A stretch of 16,911 nucleotides of DNA from Lentisphaeria bacterium UBA1784 (GCA_002315455.1 DCGG01000009.1:2770-19680), one strand, 5' to 3'. Positions 6,544 through 14,169 are shown, counted from the stretch's first letter. Translations and numbers: made by a program. The notes: generated from the sequence alone by a model not told the origin.

Positions 6544-7368
6544 ATGAAAATGAAGCACGCTCTGTTGTTGTTGCTGGCCGCCGTGCTGGCAATGCCGCTC
6601 TTTGCCGGAGAACCTGTTCGCCGGATTTTTGTGACCCGCCACGGTCAGCCCGGAGTGCCTTCCACCAATCCCTCCCTCGTGAGTGGCGACCCTGCCCTTA
6701 CCGATCTCGGACGGGAGCAGGCGACTCTCCTCGGCATCTACCTCAAGAGTCAGAAATTCAACGGCAAGATGTATGCATCCCCGTACTGCCGCACCGTGGA
6801 TACCGCCGTGCAGGCCGCCAAGGAGAACGGCTGCAAGGTGATTCCCGATGCCCGTTTTCAGGAGCGTGTGAGCGACCACCGCAAAGGCAAGGACGTTCCC
6901 AACACGCCCAACCTTTCTAAGTGTCACACAATCGAGATGTTCAAACAGATGTTTCCCGGCATGATCGATGAGAACGCCGTGCTCGCCGAGAATTGGTTGC
7001 TCACAGAACCGGAAGATTACCGGACCACCCACGCCGCCCGCCTTATGAAGGGTTTGGAGGAGGTCATGAAGGAACAGCCCGAAGGGGATATCCTCATCGC
7101 GTCCCATGCCGGAGCTGTGCTTGGACTGACCCTCGAACTGCACAAGCGCGCCGGGTTCAAGAAGGAACCCACCGGAACCCGTTGGAACTGCTGCCTTTTC
7201 ACCTACGGCGTGGATAAGGACGGTAAGATTTCCTACCTCGGCTACACCGTGAAGTTCATGCCGGACGAGAAGATCACCAGCAACAAGAAATATAAGAAGC
7301 ACACCGCCGATCCCGAGTATCAGGCGAAGAAGGCCAAGAAGGCCAAGCGCGAGAAAAAGTCCGAATAG
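6544..7368 (+). CDS. Secreted histidine phosphatase, copy 1 of 3
   Basis: 274-residue exported protein of the branch 1 histidine phosphatase (PGAM-like) superfamily, which hydrolyses phosphate esters through a phosphohistidine. A signal peptide spans about residues 1-22 (KMKH, leucine-rich core, LFAG). The catalytic RHG motif carries nucleophile H33. Further features are the phosphate-pocket Arg R83 in ASPYCRTVDTA, a likely proton donor E107 in RFQERV, and the second catalytic His H188 in ASHAGAV. The last 20 residues are very rich in lysine (KKAKKAKREKKSE). The ATG at 6544 has an AGGAG SD 8 bases upstream; the frame is open from 6298 but has no ribosome site there and would bury the signal peptide. 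Substrate unknown. First of three tandem paralogues. Confidence 0.9.
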   Translation: MKMKHALLLLLAAVLAMPLFAGEPVRRIFVTRHGQPGVPSTNPSLVSGDPALTDLGREQATLLGIYLKSQKFNGKMYASPYCRTVDTAVQAAKENGCKVIPDARFQERVSDHRKGKDVPNTPNLSKCHTIEMFKQMFPGMIDENAVLAENWLLTEPEDYRTTHAARLMKGLEEVMKEQPEGDILIASHAGAVLGLTLELHKRAGFKKEPTGTRWNCCLFTYGVDKDGKISYLGYTVKFMPDEKITSNKKYKKHTADPEYQAKKAKKAKREKKSE

Positions 7369-7406
7369 TTCGGCTTTCACCATAAATGCAGAAAAGGGAA
7401 ACGATT

Positions 7407-8243
7407 ATGAGATCCAGAAAATTTTTGTTGGCGTTGCTGGCCGCCGTGCTGGCGCTGCCGCTGTTGGCCGGGACCCCGGTCCGGCGCGTGTTCGTGACCC
7501 GTCACGGGCAGCAGCCCGGAGAAGAAAGCAAGATCAAGGGCGACGTCTATCTGACGGAACTTGGGCGGGAGCAGGCCTCGCTTTTGGGCAAGTATCTCAA
7601 GAGCAAGAACTTCAAAGGCAAAATCTATGCGTCCCCCTATCTGCGGACCGTTGAAACCGCCGTCTATGCCGGTAAGGAAATGGGCCTCAAGGTCTATCCT
7701 GAGCCCCGCTTTCAGGAGCGCGTCGGCGATCACCGCCGGGGCAAGGACGTTCCCAATACCCCGAACCTGAAGAATGGCGGTCACACGCTCGCCATGCTGA
7801 AGGAGATCTTCCCCGACGGCATTGCGGATGACGCCAAACTGCCCGATAACTGGCTTCTGACCGAGCCTGAAGATTACAAGACCACTCACTCTGCCCGGCT
7901 CATGAAGGGATTGGCCGAAGTGCTGAAGGAGCAGCCCGAGGGGGACGTCCTCATCGTTTCCCATGCCGGTGCGGTGACCGGGTTCAACGTCGGATTCACC
8001 AAGGCCGGATGCAAGGTCGGCAAGGGTTCCAGCTGGAACTGCTGCCTCTACACCTACGGCGTGGACAAGGATGGAAAGTACTCCTTCATCGACTACACCA
8101 TCGATTTCATCCCCGAGGACAAGATCACGGGGAACTTCGCCTACAAGAACAATCCGGAAGCGGAAAAGGCCTTCAAGGCTTCCAAGAACTACAAGGACAA
8201 GAAGTCCAAGAAAAGCAAGAAATCCAAGAAAACCGAAGACTGA
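7407..8243 (+). CDS. Secreted histidine phosphatase, copy 2 of 3
   Basis: 278-residue paralogue of the preceding gene. Same plan: signal peptide about residues 1-22, catalytic TRHGQ with H33, pocket Arg R80 in ASPYLRTVETA, E104 in RFQERV, GKDVPNTPN, and H186 in VSHAGAV. The WNCCLYTYGVDKDGK stretch is nearly identical in copy 1. The C-terminus is an almost regular lysine-serine repeat (KKSKKSKKSKKTED). The start at 7407 is chosen over 7386: it follows AAGGGA by 7 bases and puts the signal peptide at the front. The gap from copy 1 is 38 bases, so the two are probably co-transcribed. An intrinsic terminator follows. Any metal or phytate preference cannot be read from the sequence. Confidence 0.9.
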   Translation: MRSRKFLLALLAAVLALPLLAGTPVRRVFVTRHGQQPGEESKIKGDVYLTELGREQASLLGKYLKSKNFKGKIYASPYLRTVETAVYAGKEMGLKVYPEPRFQERVGDHRRGKDVPNTPNLKNGGHTLAMLKEIFPDGIADDAKLPDNWLLTEPEDYKTTHSARLMKGLAEVLKEQPEGDVLIVSHAGAVTGFNVGFTKAGCKVGKGSSWNCCLYTYGVDKDGKYSFIDYTIDFIPEDKITGNFAYKNNPEAEKAFKASKNYKDKKSKKSKKSKKTED

Positions 8244-8257
8244 TCTCTTGTGAGTTC

Positions 8258-8298
8258 AACGGCTCTGATGGCGACAAGCGCATCAAAGCCGTTTTTTT
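8258..8298 (+). terminator. Intrinsic terminator between phosphatase copies 2 and 3
   Basis: Left arm AACGGCTCTGATG (8258-8270) and right arm CATCAAAGCCGTT (8281-8293) pair with a single C/A mismatch. The loop is 10 bases (8271-8280), and the T7 run at 8292-8298 directly follows the stem. It ends 9 bases before the GGAGGA SD of copy 3, leaving no room for a separate promoter between them. Confidence 0.8.
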
Positions 8299-8318
8299 GA
8301 CGAAAACGGAGGAATGAG

Positions 8319-9098
8319 ATGAAACGATTTTTGTTTGGTCTGTTTGCGGCGGTCCTGACGATCTCTCTGTGGTCCGCCGAGCCGGTGCGCAAGGTCTACG
8401 TCACCCGGCATGGACAGCGCGGCGAAGCGTCCGACGTGGTTCGGGACGTCCACGTTTCCAAGTTGGGCGTAGAGCAGGCGCAACTTCTTGGCAAGTATCT
8501 GAAAAAACTGGACTTCAAGGGCAAGATCTACGCATCTCCCTATCTGCGGACCGTTGAAACCGCCGTCTATGCCGGACGCGAAGTCGGTCTGCAGGTCTAT
8601 CTGATGCCGGAACTGCAGGAGGGCGTCAGCGACAACCGCAAGGGCAAAGACATCCCCAATCCAACCAACATCGTCGGCGGGCACACGCTGGCCCAGTTCC
8701 GGGAGATGTTTCCTGCCGACATCGCGCCGGGCGCGGTCTTGCGTCATCCGTGGCTGATCTCCACTCCGGAGAACGGCAAATCCTATACGCAGCGCATGAT
8801 GGGTGCCATTGAAACGCTGCTGAAGGAAAATCCCCAGGGTGATCTTCTGCTGGTGATCCACGGCGGCGGCATGGCGGCGATCCGCCGCGGCGTCGAGATC
8901 GCGAACGGGCGGAAAATCAAGGCGCAGGGATGGAACTGCAGTCTCTACACCTACGGCGTGGATGCGGAGGGGAAACTCTCCTTCATCAGCTATACCAGTG
9001 AATTTCTGCCTCCGGAAAAGACCACCAGCAACGGTAAGTACATGCTGAAAGAAACGAAGAATTTCAAGAAGTTCAAAAAGGCGAAAAAGTCGGAATAA
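8319..9098 (+). CDS. Secreted histidine phosphatase, copy 3 of 3 (most divergent)
   Basis: 259-residue paralogue. A signal peptide spans about residues 1-20 (KRFLFGLFAAVLTISLWSA). RHG is present with H31, R77 in ASPYLRTVETA, E101 in ELQEG, and the second His H181. Differences from copies 1 and 2: SHAGAV is replaced by IHGGGM, NTPN by NPTN, and the EPEDY segment is shortened. WNCSLYTYGVDAEGK and a short Lys-rich tail (KKFKKAKKSE) are kept. GGAGGA (8308-8313) stands 5 bases before the ATG. Because a strong terminator precedes it, its expression depends on read-through or on an undetected promoter within copy 2. Both catalytic histidines are intact, so activity is expected, but perhaps on another substrate. 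Confidence 0.88.
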   Translation: MKRFLFGLFAAVLTISLWSAEPVRKVYVTRHGQRGEASDVVRDVHVSKLGVEQAQLLGKYLKKLDFKGKIYASPYLRTVETAVYAGREVGLQVYLMPELQEGVSDNRKGKDIPNPTNIVGGHTLAQFREMFPADIAPGAVLRHPWLISTPENGKSYTQRMMGAIETLLKENPQGDLLLVIHGGGMAAIRRGVEIANGRKIKAQGWNCSLYTYGVDAEGKLSFISYTSEFLPPEKTTSNGKYMLKETKNFKKFKKAKKSE

Positions 9099-9121
9099 AT
9101 CCGGCTCTTTTCCGTTTTTTC

Positions 9122-9163
9122 AGGTCTCCGGCGCGCTTTGCGGACCGGGGACCTCCTTTTTTT
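9122..9163 (+). terminator. Intrinsic terminator after the phosphatase cluster
   Basis: AGGTCTCCGG (9122-9131) pairs with CCGGGGACCT (9145-9154), ten pairs with one G-U. The 13-base loop can itself pair weakly, and a T7 run lies at 9157-9163. It sits 24 bases after the stop of copy 3. Confidence 0.85.
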
Positions 9164-9220
9164 GTGGAAGAAAAAACTGGCGGAAGCTCCGGGAAAATGC
9201 GTGTTTTTCCTGATTTCCGG

Positions 9221-9248
9221 TTGTATTCAGTTCAATATCGTGTACATT
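9221..9248 (+). promoter_or_regulatory. Candidate promoter for the ABC exporter operon
   Basis: TTGTAT (9221-9226), a 16-base spacer, then TACATT (9243-9248), within the 265-base gap 9099-9363. The leader would be about 110 bases and contains a GGAGA/TCTCC hairpin (9271-9284) and a 41-codon open frame overlapping the exporter start. Moderate match only. Confidence 0.35.
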
Positions 9249-9363
9249 ATACAGAGGGAAATTCTTTTGTGGAGATCCTTCTCCATGCCCGAGGAGAGGA
9301 GCCTTTTTCTTGAGGTCGGCCGCGGGACCCCGAAAATGTTTCAGGATCAGGAAGGATTGTTGT

Positions 9364-11163
9364 ATGCAACGCCGTCACGGAAGGCCGGAACTGACTCCGG
9401 AAGAACTTGAAAAACGATACGATCATCAGCCGTTGAGCAAGATCCTGCCGCTGATTCGGCCCTATCGCTATCTGCTGATTGGTTCTCTGGTCACGCTGGT
9501 CTGCTTCAATATGATCGGCCTCGTCCTGCCGTGGATGCTGAAGATCGCCATCGACCGGGTGATCCCCAATGCGGACTATCTGCTCTTCATCGTTCTCTGC
9601 TTTGTCATGATCATCATCTACCTCTGCCGGGGATTGCTCCGGTACGTGGCGGCCTATCTCACCGACTACGCAGGGATTCGCGCCATCGTGGACATGCGGC
9701 AGAAACTCTTCAAACATCTGCAGAGCCTCAGTTTGCGTTTTTACGAGGAGTACCGGACGGGCAAACTGATCTCCAACGTGATCAGCGATGTCTCTCTCCT
9801 GCAGGTGCTGATGCGCTGCATGACGCAGTTCGGTGAGCAGTTCTTCCAGATCCTGGTGACGGCCTCGCTTCTGCTTTTCATCAACTTCAACATGGGGGTC
9901 GTGGTGCTGCTGACCATGCCGCTCCATTACGTCAACTTTTACTTTTTCCGGAAGGTCATGCGGAAGGAATCCTTGCAGATGCAGGAACGGATGTCGGAGG
10001 TCTCCGCCAATCTTTCCGAGACTCTCACCGGCGTCAAAGTGGTCAAGTCCTTTGCCAAGGAGCGTTCCGAAAATCTGCACTTCTTCCAGACGCTCCGGCC
10101 CATTGTGGATATTCAGATGCGGGTCACCACCGATGCCGTCGGACTGTGGGCGATCTTCGACGTTCTGACGCTCTGCACCTACCTCGCCGTCATCGGCATG
10201 GGGATCGCCTACGTGAAGGACGGTTCCATCACCATCGGTGAATTTGTGGCGTTCTACACCTACGTGGGCATGCTCATCAACCCCATCAACATCCTCTCCA
10301 ACCTGAGTTTGACGGTGGCGCAGGGGATGGTTGGCGGAAGCCGGATCGTCCGGCTCTTCAATACCATTCCGGAAATCCAGGAGGCGCCTCACCCCATCCA
10401 CGTCAAGAGTTTGAAGGGCAACATCGAATTCCGTCACGTGATGTTCTCCTATGACAAGGAGAAGCGGATCACCATCAACGATTTCTCGCTCACGATCCGT
10501 CCCGGACAGAAAGTGGCGCTGGTGGGCGCCAGCGGTTCCGGGAAATCCACGATCAGCAATCTGCTGTTGCGTTTCTACGATATTGATTCCGGCGTCATCA
10601 AGGTAGATGGAATGGACATCCGCCAGCTCTCACTGGAGAGTTACCGCAACCACGTTGGCGTGGTTCTTCAGGAACCCTTTCTTTTTTCCGGCACCATTCT
10701 GGAGAACATCTCCTATGCCCGCCCCGAAGCCCCCGACGAGGAGGTCCGCAAGGCGGCGGAGATGGCCAACGTCCTCGAATTCGTGGAACAACTTCCAGAA
10801 GGCTTCGAGACCATCATCGGGGAAAACGGAGCCAGTCTCTCCGGCGGTCAGAAACAGCGTCTCGCCATCGCCCGGGCCATGCTGAAGAACCCGGAGATTC
10901 TGATTCTCGACGAGGCTACAAGCGCTTTGGATACCGTCTCCGAGTTCTACGTGCAGGAGGCTCTCGACCGGCTGATGGAAGGAAAGACCACGCTGATCAT
11001 CGCGCACCGTCTCTCCACGATCCGTAACGCGGACCTGATCGTGGTGATGGAGGAGGGCCGGATCGTTCAGACCGGGAAACATGAAGAGTTGATCGCCCAG
11101 CCCGGCGTCTATCAGGAGTTGTATCAGACGCAGGCAAAAGTGGCCAAGGCAGGGGAGGCGTGA
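9364..11163 (+). CDS. MsbA-type ABC exporter, fused membrane and ATPase domains
   Basis: 599-residue inner-membrane half-transporter that should work as a homodimer, flipping or exporting a lipid, peptide or drug-like substrate with ATP. A six-helix ABC exporter membrane domain covers about residues 30-330, starting with LLIGSLVTLVCFNMIGLVL. The ATPase domain follows, with Walker A GASGSGKST (388-396), Q-loop VVLQEPFLF, signature LSGGQ (492-496), Walker B ILILDEATSALD with catalytic E517, and switch His548. The intracellular coupling helix FYEEYRTGKLISNVISDV is typical of the family. The start at 9364 has AAGGA 7 bases upstream; a TTG at 9310 also follows an SD-like AGGAG but would add a cysteine-rich 18-residue stretch not seen in the family. 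The stop is 2 bases before the next ATG, so it is coupled to the adaptor gene. Confidence 0.93.
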   Translation: MQRRHGRPELTPEELEKRYDHQPLSKILPLIRPYRYLLIGSLVTLVCFNMIGLVLPWMLKIAIDRVIPNADYLLFIVLCFVMIIIYLCRGLLRYVAAYLTDYAGIRAIVDMRQKLFKHLQSLSLRFYEEYRTGKLISNVISDVSLLQVLMRCMTQFGEQFFQILVTASLLLFINFNMGVVVLLTMPLHYVNFYFFRKVMRKESLQMQERMSEVSANLSETLTGVKVVKSFAKERSENLHFFQTLRPIVDIQMRVTTDAVGLWAIFDVLTLCTYLAVIGMGIAYVKDGSITIGEFVAFYTYVGMLINPINILSNLSLTVAQGMVGGSRIVRLFNTIPEIQEAPHPIHVKSLKGNIEFRHVMFSYDKEKRITINDFSLTIRPGQKVALVGASGSGKSTISNLLLRFYDIDSGVIKVDGMDIRQLSLESYRNHVGVVLQEPFLFSGTILENISYARPEAPDEEVRKAAEMANVLEFVEQLPEGFETIIGENGASLSGGQKQRLAIARAMLKNPEILILDEATSALDTVSEFYVQEALDRLMEGKTTLIIAHRLSTIRNADLIVVMEEGRIVQTGKHEELIAQPGVYQELYQTQAKVAKAGEA

Positions 11164-11165
11164 TC

Positions 11166-12401
11166 ATGAGCCTGAAAAAATCACCCATTCAGCCCCGCAA
11201 CTCCTATACGATCCGTTCCAAGATGAAGATCTTCAAGCGGATCCTGCTGATCATCGGCCTGCTCATGCTGATCATGATCGGGGTCTCCGTGTTCGGGACC
11301 ATGGAGGATCAGGTGCTGGGCGAGGGAACTGTTGCCGGCATCCGGGAATACGACCTGAAGTCCCTCGTCGCCGCAAGGACCGTGAAGATCATTCACCATG
11401 AGGGTGAGTTCGTGGAGAGCGGCGAACCTTTGCTGGAGTTCGATTCCCGGCGGAATCAGGACCGGATCAAGGTCCTGAAGAACGAGATCAAGGAACTGGA
11501 TCTGGAGATCTCCGTCAAGACGAAGGCGCTGGAACTCCTGAAAAAGGATCCGCTTCCCGCCTATTACCGCCATACGGAACTGGAACTCAACACCGCCCGG
11601 GAGCGGTTCGCCAGAAGCGAGAAGGAACTGACGGTCTATCGGGACCTGTACAAACAGCGGGTCGTCACCCGGCGGGAGTTCCTGCAGACGGAGTTGGACT
11701 ACATCTCCAACAAGATGGCCGTCAGCCGTCTGGAGGACGACTTGCAGAAGGTCCGGAGCGGCATGGCTGACGGCATCCTCTCCAAAGCGGAGGAGGAACT
11801 GCGGCTTCTTCAGCAGCGCCGGAGCAGCAAGGAAGACGAGGTCGCCATCATGAAGGCCCATCAGGAGGACTACGTGATCCGGGCTCCTGACGCGGGAATC
11901 ATCACTGACATCCCGCCCCGTGCCGGCGGCTACTATGACGTGGGTGAGATCGTGGTGAAGTTCGCCGCCAATCAGAACAAGAAGGTCGTCGCTCTCATCG
12001 ACGAAAAACAGATTTACAAAGTGGAACCGGGACAGCCGGTCCGCATCCAGTGCGAACAGTATAACTATCTGGACTACGGCTATTTCTACGGTACCGTGGA
12101 AGTGGTGTACCAGTTGCCGACTATGGTCAACGGGATCAACTATTACCCGGTGAAGATCCTGCTGACGAGGGAGCGGCAACCGCTGCGTTTCGGTTCCCGC
12201 TGCAACGTGACCATCGTTACCGGCCGGGAACGGATCCTTGCGCTTCTGCTGGGGATCCGAAGCGAGGATTACTGGAAGCGCCGTGGACTCGCTCTGCCGA
12301 AACGGAAAATCCGGCGCAAGACCGTCAAAGAGGCTTCCGCGGCGGACTCTGCCGGGACTTCTGCGGAAGCCCCTGCTGAATCTCCCGTCCCGCAACCTTG
12401 A
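11166..12401 (+). CDS. HlyD-family membrane fusion (periplasmic adaptor) protein
   Basis: 411-residue adaptor partnering the ABC exporter encoded just upstream. One N-terminal transmembrane helix at about 22-44 with a basic cytoplasmic start. A split biotinyl-lipoyl-like domain lies at about 60-95 (AARTVKIIHHEGEFVESGEPL) and 236-270 (RAPDAGIITDIPPRAGGYYDVGE shortened here to its key parts DAGII and GYYDVGE). Between them is a long charged coiled-coil hairpin at about 95-232. A beta-barrel domain follows (VVALIDEKQIYKVEPGQPV). The last 40 residues are basic, then Ala/Pro/Ser-rich and probably disordered. ATG at 11166 is preceded by GGAGG with a 7-base gap; a GTG at 11160 overlaps the exporter stop and is an alternative. 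No outer-membrane channel (TolC-like) gene is in the window. Confidence 0.88.
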   Translation: MSLKKSPIQPRNSYTIRSKMKIFKRILLIIGLLMLIMIGVSVFGTMEDQVLGEGTVAGIREYDLKSLVAARTVKIIHHEGEFVESGEPLLEFDSRRNQDRIKVLKNEIKELDLEISVKTKALELLKKDPLPAYYRHTELELNTARERFARSEKELTVYRDLYKQRVVTRREFLQTELDYISNKMAVSRLEDDLQKVRSGMADGILSKAEEELRLLQQRRSSKEDEVAIMKAHQEDYVIRAPDAGIITDIPPRAGGYYDVGEIVVKFAANQNKKVVALIDEKQIYKVEPGQPVRIQCEQYNYLDYGYFYGTVEVVYQLPTMVNGINYYPVKILLTRERQPLRFGSRCNVTIVTGRERILALLLGIRSEDYWKRRGLALPKRKIRRKTVKEASAADSAGTSAEAPAESPVPQP

Positions 12402-12421
12402 ATCTTTTGGAGTTCTGCATC

Positions 12422-13054
12422 ATGGGAACTGCGATCAGCTATTGGGAAGAACTGAAACGGAAAACGGTCCACCTCTCCTCGCTTTGGATGGTGGCTGCGA
12501 TCCTGCTGATCCCGGATTGGCGCATTACTTCGGCGTTCTTCGCCATTCTGCTGGCGGGTACTCTGATCGTGGAACACCGCTATGCCCTGGGACGCAAAGA
12601 CCCGTTCTCCCGGCTTTACCATTGGCTTTTCGGACGCATGCTCCGGGAGGTCCCGCGCCCGGGAAGTTGGGTGGTCTCCGGCGGTGCTCCGGTCCTTGCG
12701 GCGGCGCTGATGGTGACTTTGCTCTTCTCCCGGATCCCTGCCGCGGGAGCGTTGGCGGTCATGCTGCTGGGAGATGCCTTCGCGGCCCTGATCGGACGGC
12801 GTTTCGGACGGCATCCCGCAGTCAACGGAAAGTCCTGGGAAGGGAGCATTGCATTCGTGGTTTTCGGTTGTCTGGGCGCGTGTGCCGTGGGAGGATTCGG
12901 AAATGCGGCTCCCGGGTACTGGTTCGCGGTATTGCCTGCGGCTCTCGCCGGGGCTTTGGTGGAACTCTTTCAGAAGCAGTTGATCGCGGATGATAATTTC
13001 ACGATCCCGCTTGCCGCAGGTGCGGTATTGCAGTTTTTTCCCCTCGCGTTTTAG
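12422..13054 (+). CDS. COG0170-type CTP-dependent lipid kinase (dolichol/phytol/diacylglycerol kinase-like)
   Basis: 210-residue polytopic membrane protein. Matches to the SEC59/DGK1/VTE5 family, which phosphorylates lipid alcohols with CTP: an N-terminal ELKRKTVHLSS with E9 or E10 and H17, LLGDAFAALIGRRFGR (about 115-130, with G117-D118), KSWEGSIAFVV (about 137-147), a membrane-embedded ALVEL (about 178-182), and the closing DDNFTIPL (190-197). Hydrophobic stretches between them account for about six helices. ATG at 12422 follows GGAG by 9 bases; a TTG overlapping the adaptor stop is less likely. It is 20 bases after the adaptor gene and so in the same operon. Related membrane cytidylyltransferases (CdsA) have different signatures and are longer. 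The lipid substrate is unknown. Confidence 0.75.
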   Translation: MGTAISYWEELKRKTVHLSSLWMVAAILLIPDWRITSAFFAILLAGTLIVEHRYALGRKDPFSRLYHWLFGRMLREVPRPGSWVVSGGAPVLAAALMVTLLFSRIPAAGALAVMLLGDAFAALIGRRFGRHPAVNGKSWEGSIAFVVFGCLGACAVGGFGNAAPGYWFAVLPAALAGALVELFQKQLIADDNFTIPLAAGAVLQFFPLAF

Positions 13055-13113
13055 GAATTGACGGACGTCATCCGGAAAGGCGCAGGGGAATCGAAAATAT
13101 GGAAAGGTCGATT

Positions 13114-14154
13114 ATGAAACAATATCCGACAATGGATGCGCTGATGAAGCGGGGCCGCGAGTTTCTGCAGGTCCGCTACCCCATCATCTGCGGAGCAATG
13201 ACCTGGGTCTCGGAACCAGATCTGATCGCAACGGTCTGCAACGCCGGAGCCTTCGCCTGCATCGCCGGCGGAAATGCTCCCGTGGAGATCCTGAAGGCTC
13301 AGATCGAGGCTGTCCGGGCGAAGACGGAGAAGCCCTTCGCTGTGAACCTCATCACCATTGCTCCAGCGTACCGTGCCCAGATCGAGATGCTCAAAAGTCT
13401 GCCGGAACCGGTCCCGTACGTGGTGTTCGCCGGCAGTTTCCCCCGGGAAAAGGAGATCGCGGAAATCAAGACCACCGGCGCGAAAGTCATGTGTTTCGCC
13501 TCCACGGAGTCCATCGCGGACCGTATGATCCGCTACGGGGCGGATGCGCTGATCCTCGAGGGGTGCGAATCCGGCGGCCACATCGGGCACGTCACCACCA
13601 CCGTGCTGCTGCAGCAGGTGCTTCTGAAGTATGCCAAGCAGGTGCCGATCTTCATCGCCGGAGGCGTTGCCACCGGGACTTTGGCGGCGCACGTTCTGCT
13701 GATGGGCGCGTCTGGGATCCAGATGGGCACCCGCTTCGTGATGACGGAGGAGTGCCATGCCCATCCGAACTTCAAGGAGTATCTCGCGCGGGCCAACGCC
13801 CGGGATGCGGTCTCCACGGCGCAGTTCGACCCCCGGCTTCCGGTGGTCTCCGTGAGAGCGATCCGCAACCGCGGAACGCTGGAGTTCGGCAAACTTCAGC
13901 TGGAACTGCTTCGCAGGGTGGAGTCCGGTGCCATGACCCGGCAGGCCGCGCAGGAAGAACTGGAGCGGTTCTGGGTGGGAGCGCTCCGCAAGGCGGCCAT
14001 TGACGGCGACGTGGACAACGGCTCCGTCATGGCCGGGCAGTCCGTGGGACTTGTAGACAAGGTCATTCCGGTGAAGGCCCTGCTGGAGGAGATCCTTTCC
14101 GACGGCGAAGCGGAACTGGCAAGAGTGAGAGACCTGCTCGGTCCGGCAAACTAA
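13114..14154 (+). CDS. FMN-dependent FabK / nitronate monooxygenase-family protein
   Basis: 346-residue TIM-barrel flavoprotein. Seen: YPIICGAMTWVSEPDL near the N-terminus; AVNLITIAP; a central GCESGGHIGHVTT with H156, the family's Gly-rich catalytic motif; and FMN-phosphate motifs FIAGGVATG and GASGIQMGTRF. Members are either FabK enoyl-ACP reductases (fatty-acid synthesis) or nitronate monooxygenases; sequence alone does not settle this here. Its place after a lipid kinase and exporter favours a lipid role, by inference. Two starts are possible: 13114 with GGAAAGG 6 bases upstream (chosen, giving MKQYPTMD), or 13099 with AGGGG 10 bases upstream (five more residues). The GLQIG-repeat gene follows 15 bases after the stop. 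Confidence 0.85.
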   Translation: MKQYPTMDALMKRGREFLQVRYPIICGAMTWVSEPDLIATVCNAGAFACIAGGNAPVEILKAQIEAVRAKTEKPFAVNLITIAPAYRAQIEMLKSLPEPVPYVVFAGSFPREKEIAEIKTTGAKVMCFASTESIADRMIRYGADALILEGCESGGHIGHVTTTVLLQQVLLKYAKQVPIFIAGGVATGTLAAHVLLMGASGIQMGTRFVMTEECHAHPNFKEYLARANARDAVSTAQFDPRLPVVSVRAIRNRGTLEFGKLQLELLRRVESGAMTRQAAQEELERFWVGALRKAAIDGDVDNGSVMAGQSVGLVDKVIPVKALLEEILSDGEAELARVRDLLGPAN

Positions 14155-14169
14155 TACAGGAGAACTGAA

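Larger units (their letters stand above)
6544..9098 (+). repeat. Tandem triplication of a phosphatase gene
   Basis: Three consecutive genes encode the same domain order: signal peptide, RHG domain, WNC-YTYGVD motif, lysine tail. Copies 2 and 3 share a perfect 38-base block (7635-7672 and 8538-8575) covering the SPYLRTVETAVYAG codons. Copies 1 and 2 share 21 bases in the signal-peptide region. The pattern points to duplication with later divergence or gene conversion. Confidence 0.85.

Noticed and set aside
8314..8322. Two-codon frame ATG-AGA-TGA overlapping the start of phosphatase copy 3, and a similar three-codon frame before tolB
   Set aside because: Too short to judge; the first ATG directly abuts the SD, too close for initiation. 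Probably chance.
9310..9363. TTG start for the ABC exporter at 9310
   Set aside because: An SD-like AGGAG precedes it, but the added 18 residues are not typical of exporters, and the ATG at 9364 has its own AAGGA site.
9247..10437. 396-codon minus-strand open frame opposite the ABC exporter
   Set aside because: His/Asp-rich shadow product without domains; the exporter frame is certain.
13059..13070. Near-palindrome TGACG-GA-CGTCA between the kinase and flavoenzyme genes
   Set aside because: Five-base arms are expected by chance at this scale and no matching -10 box follows the TTGACG.
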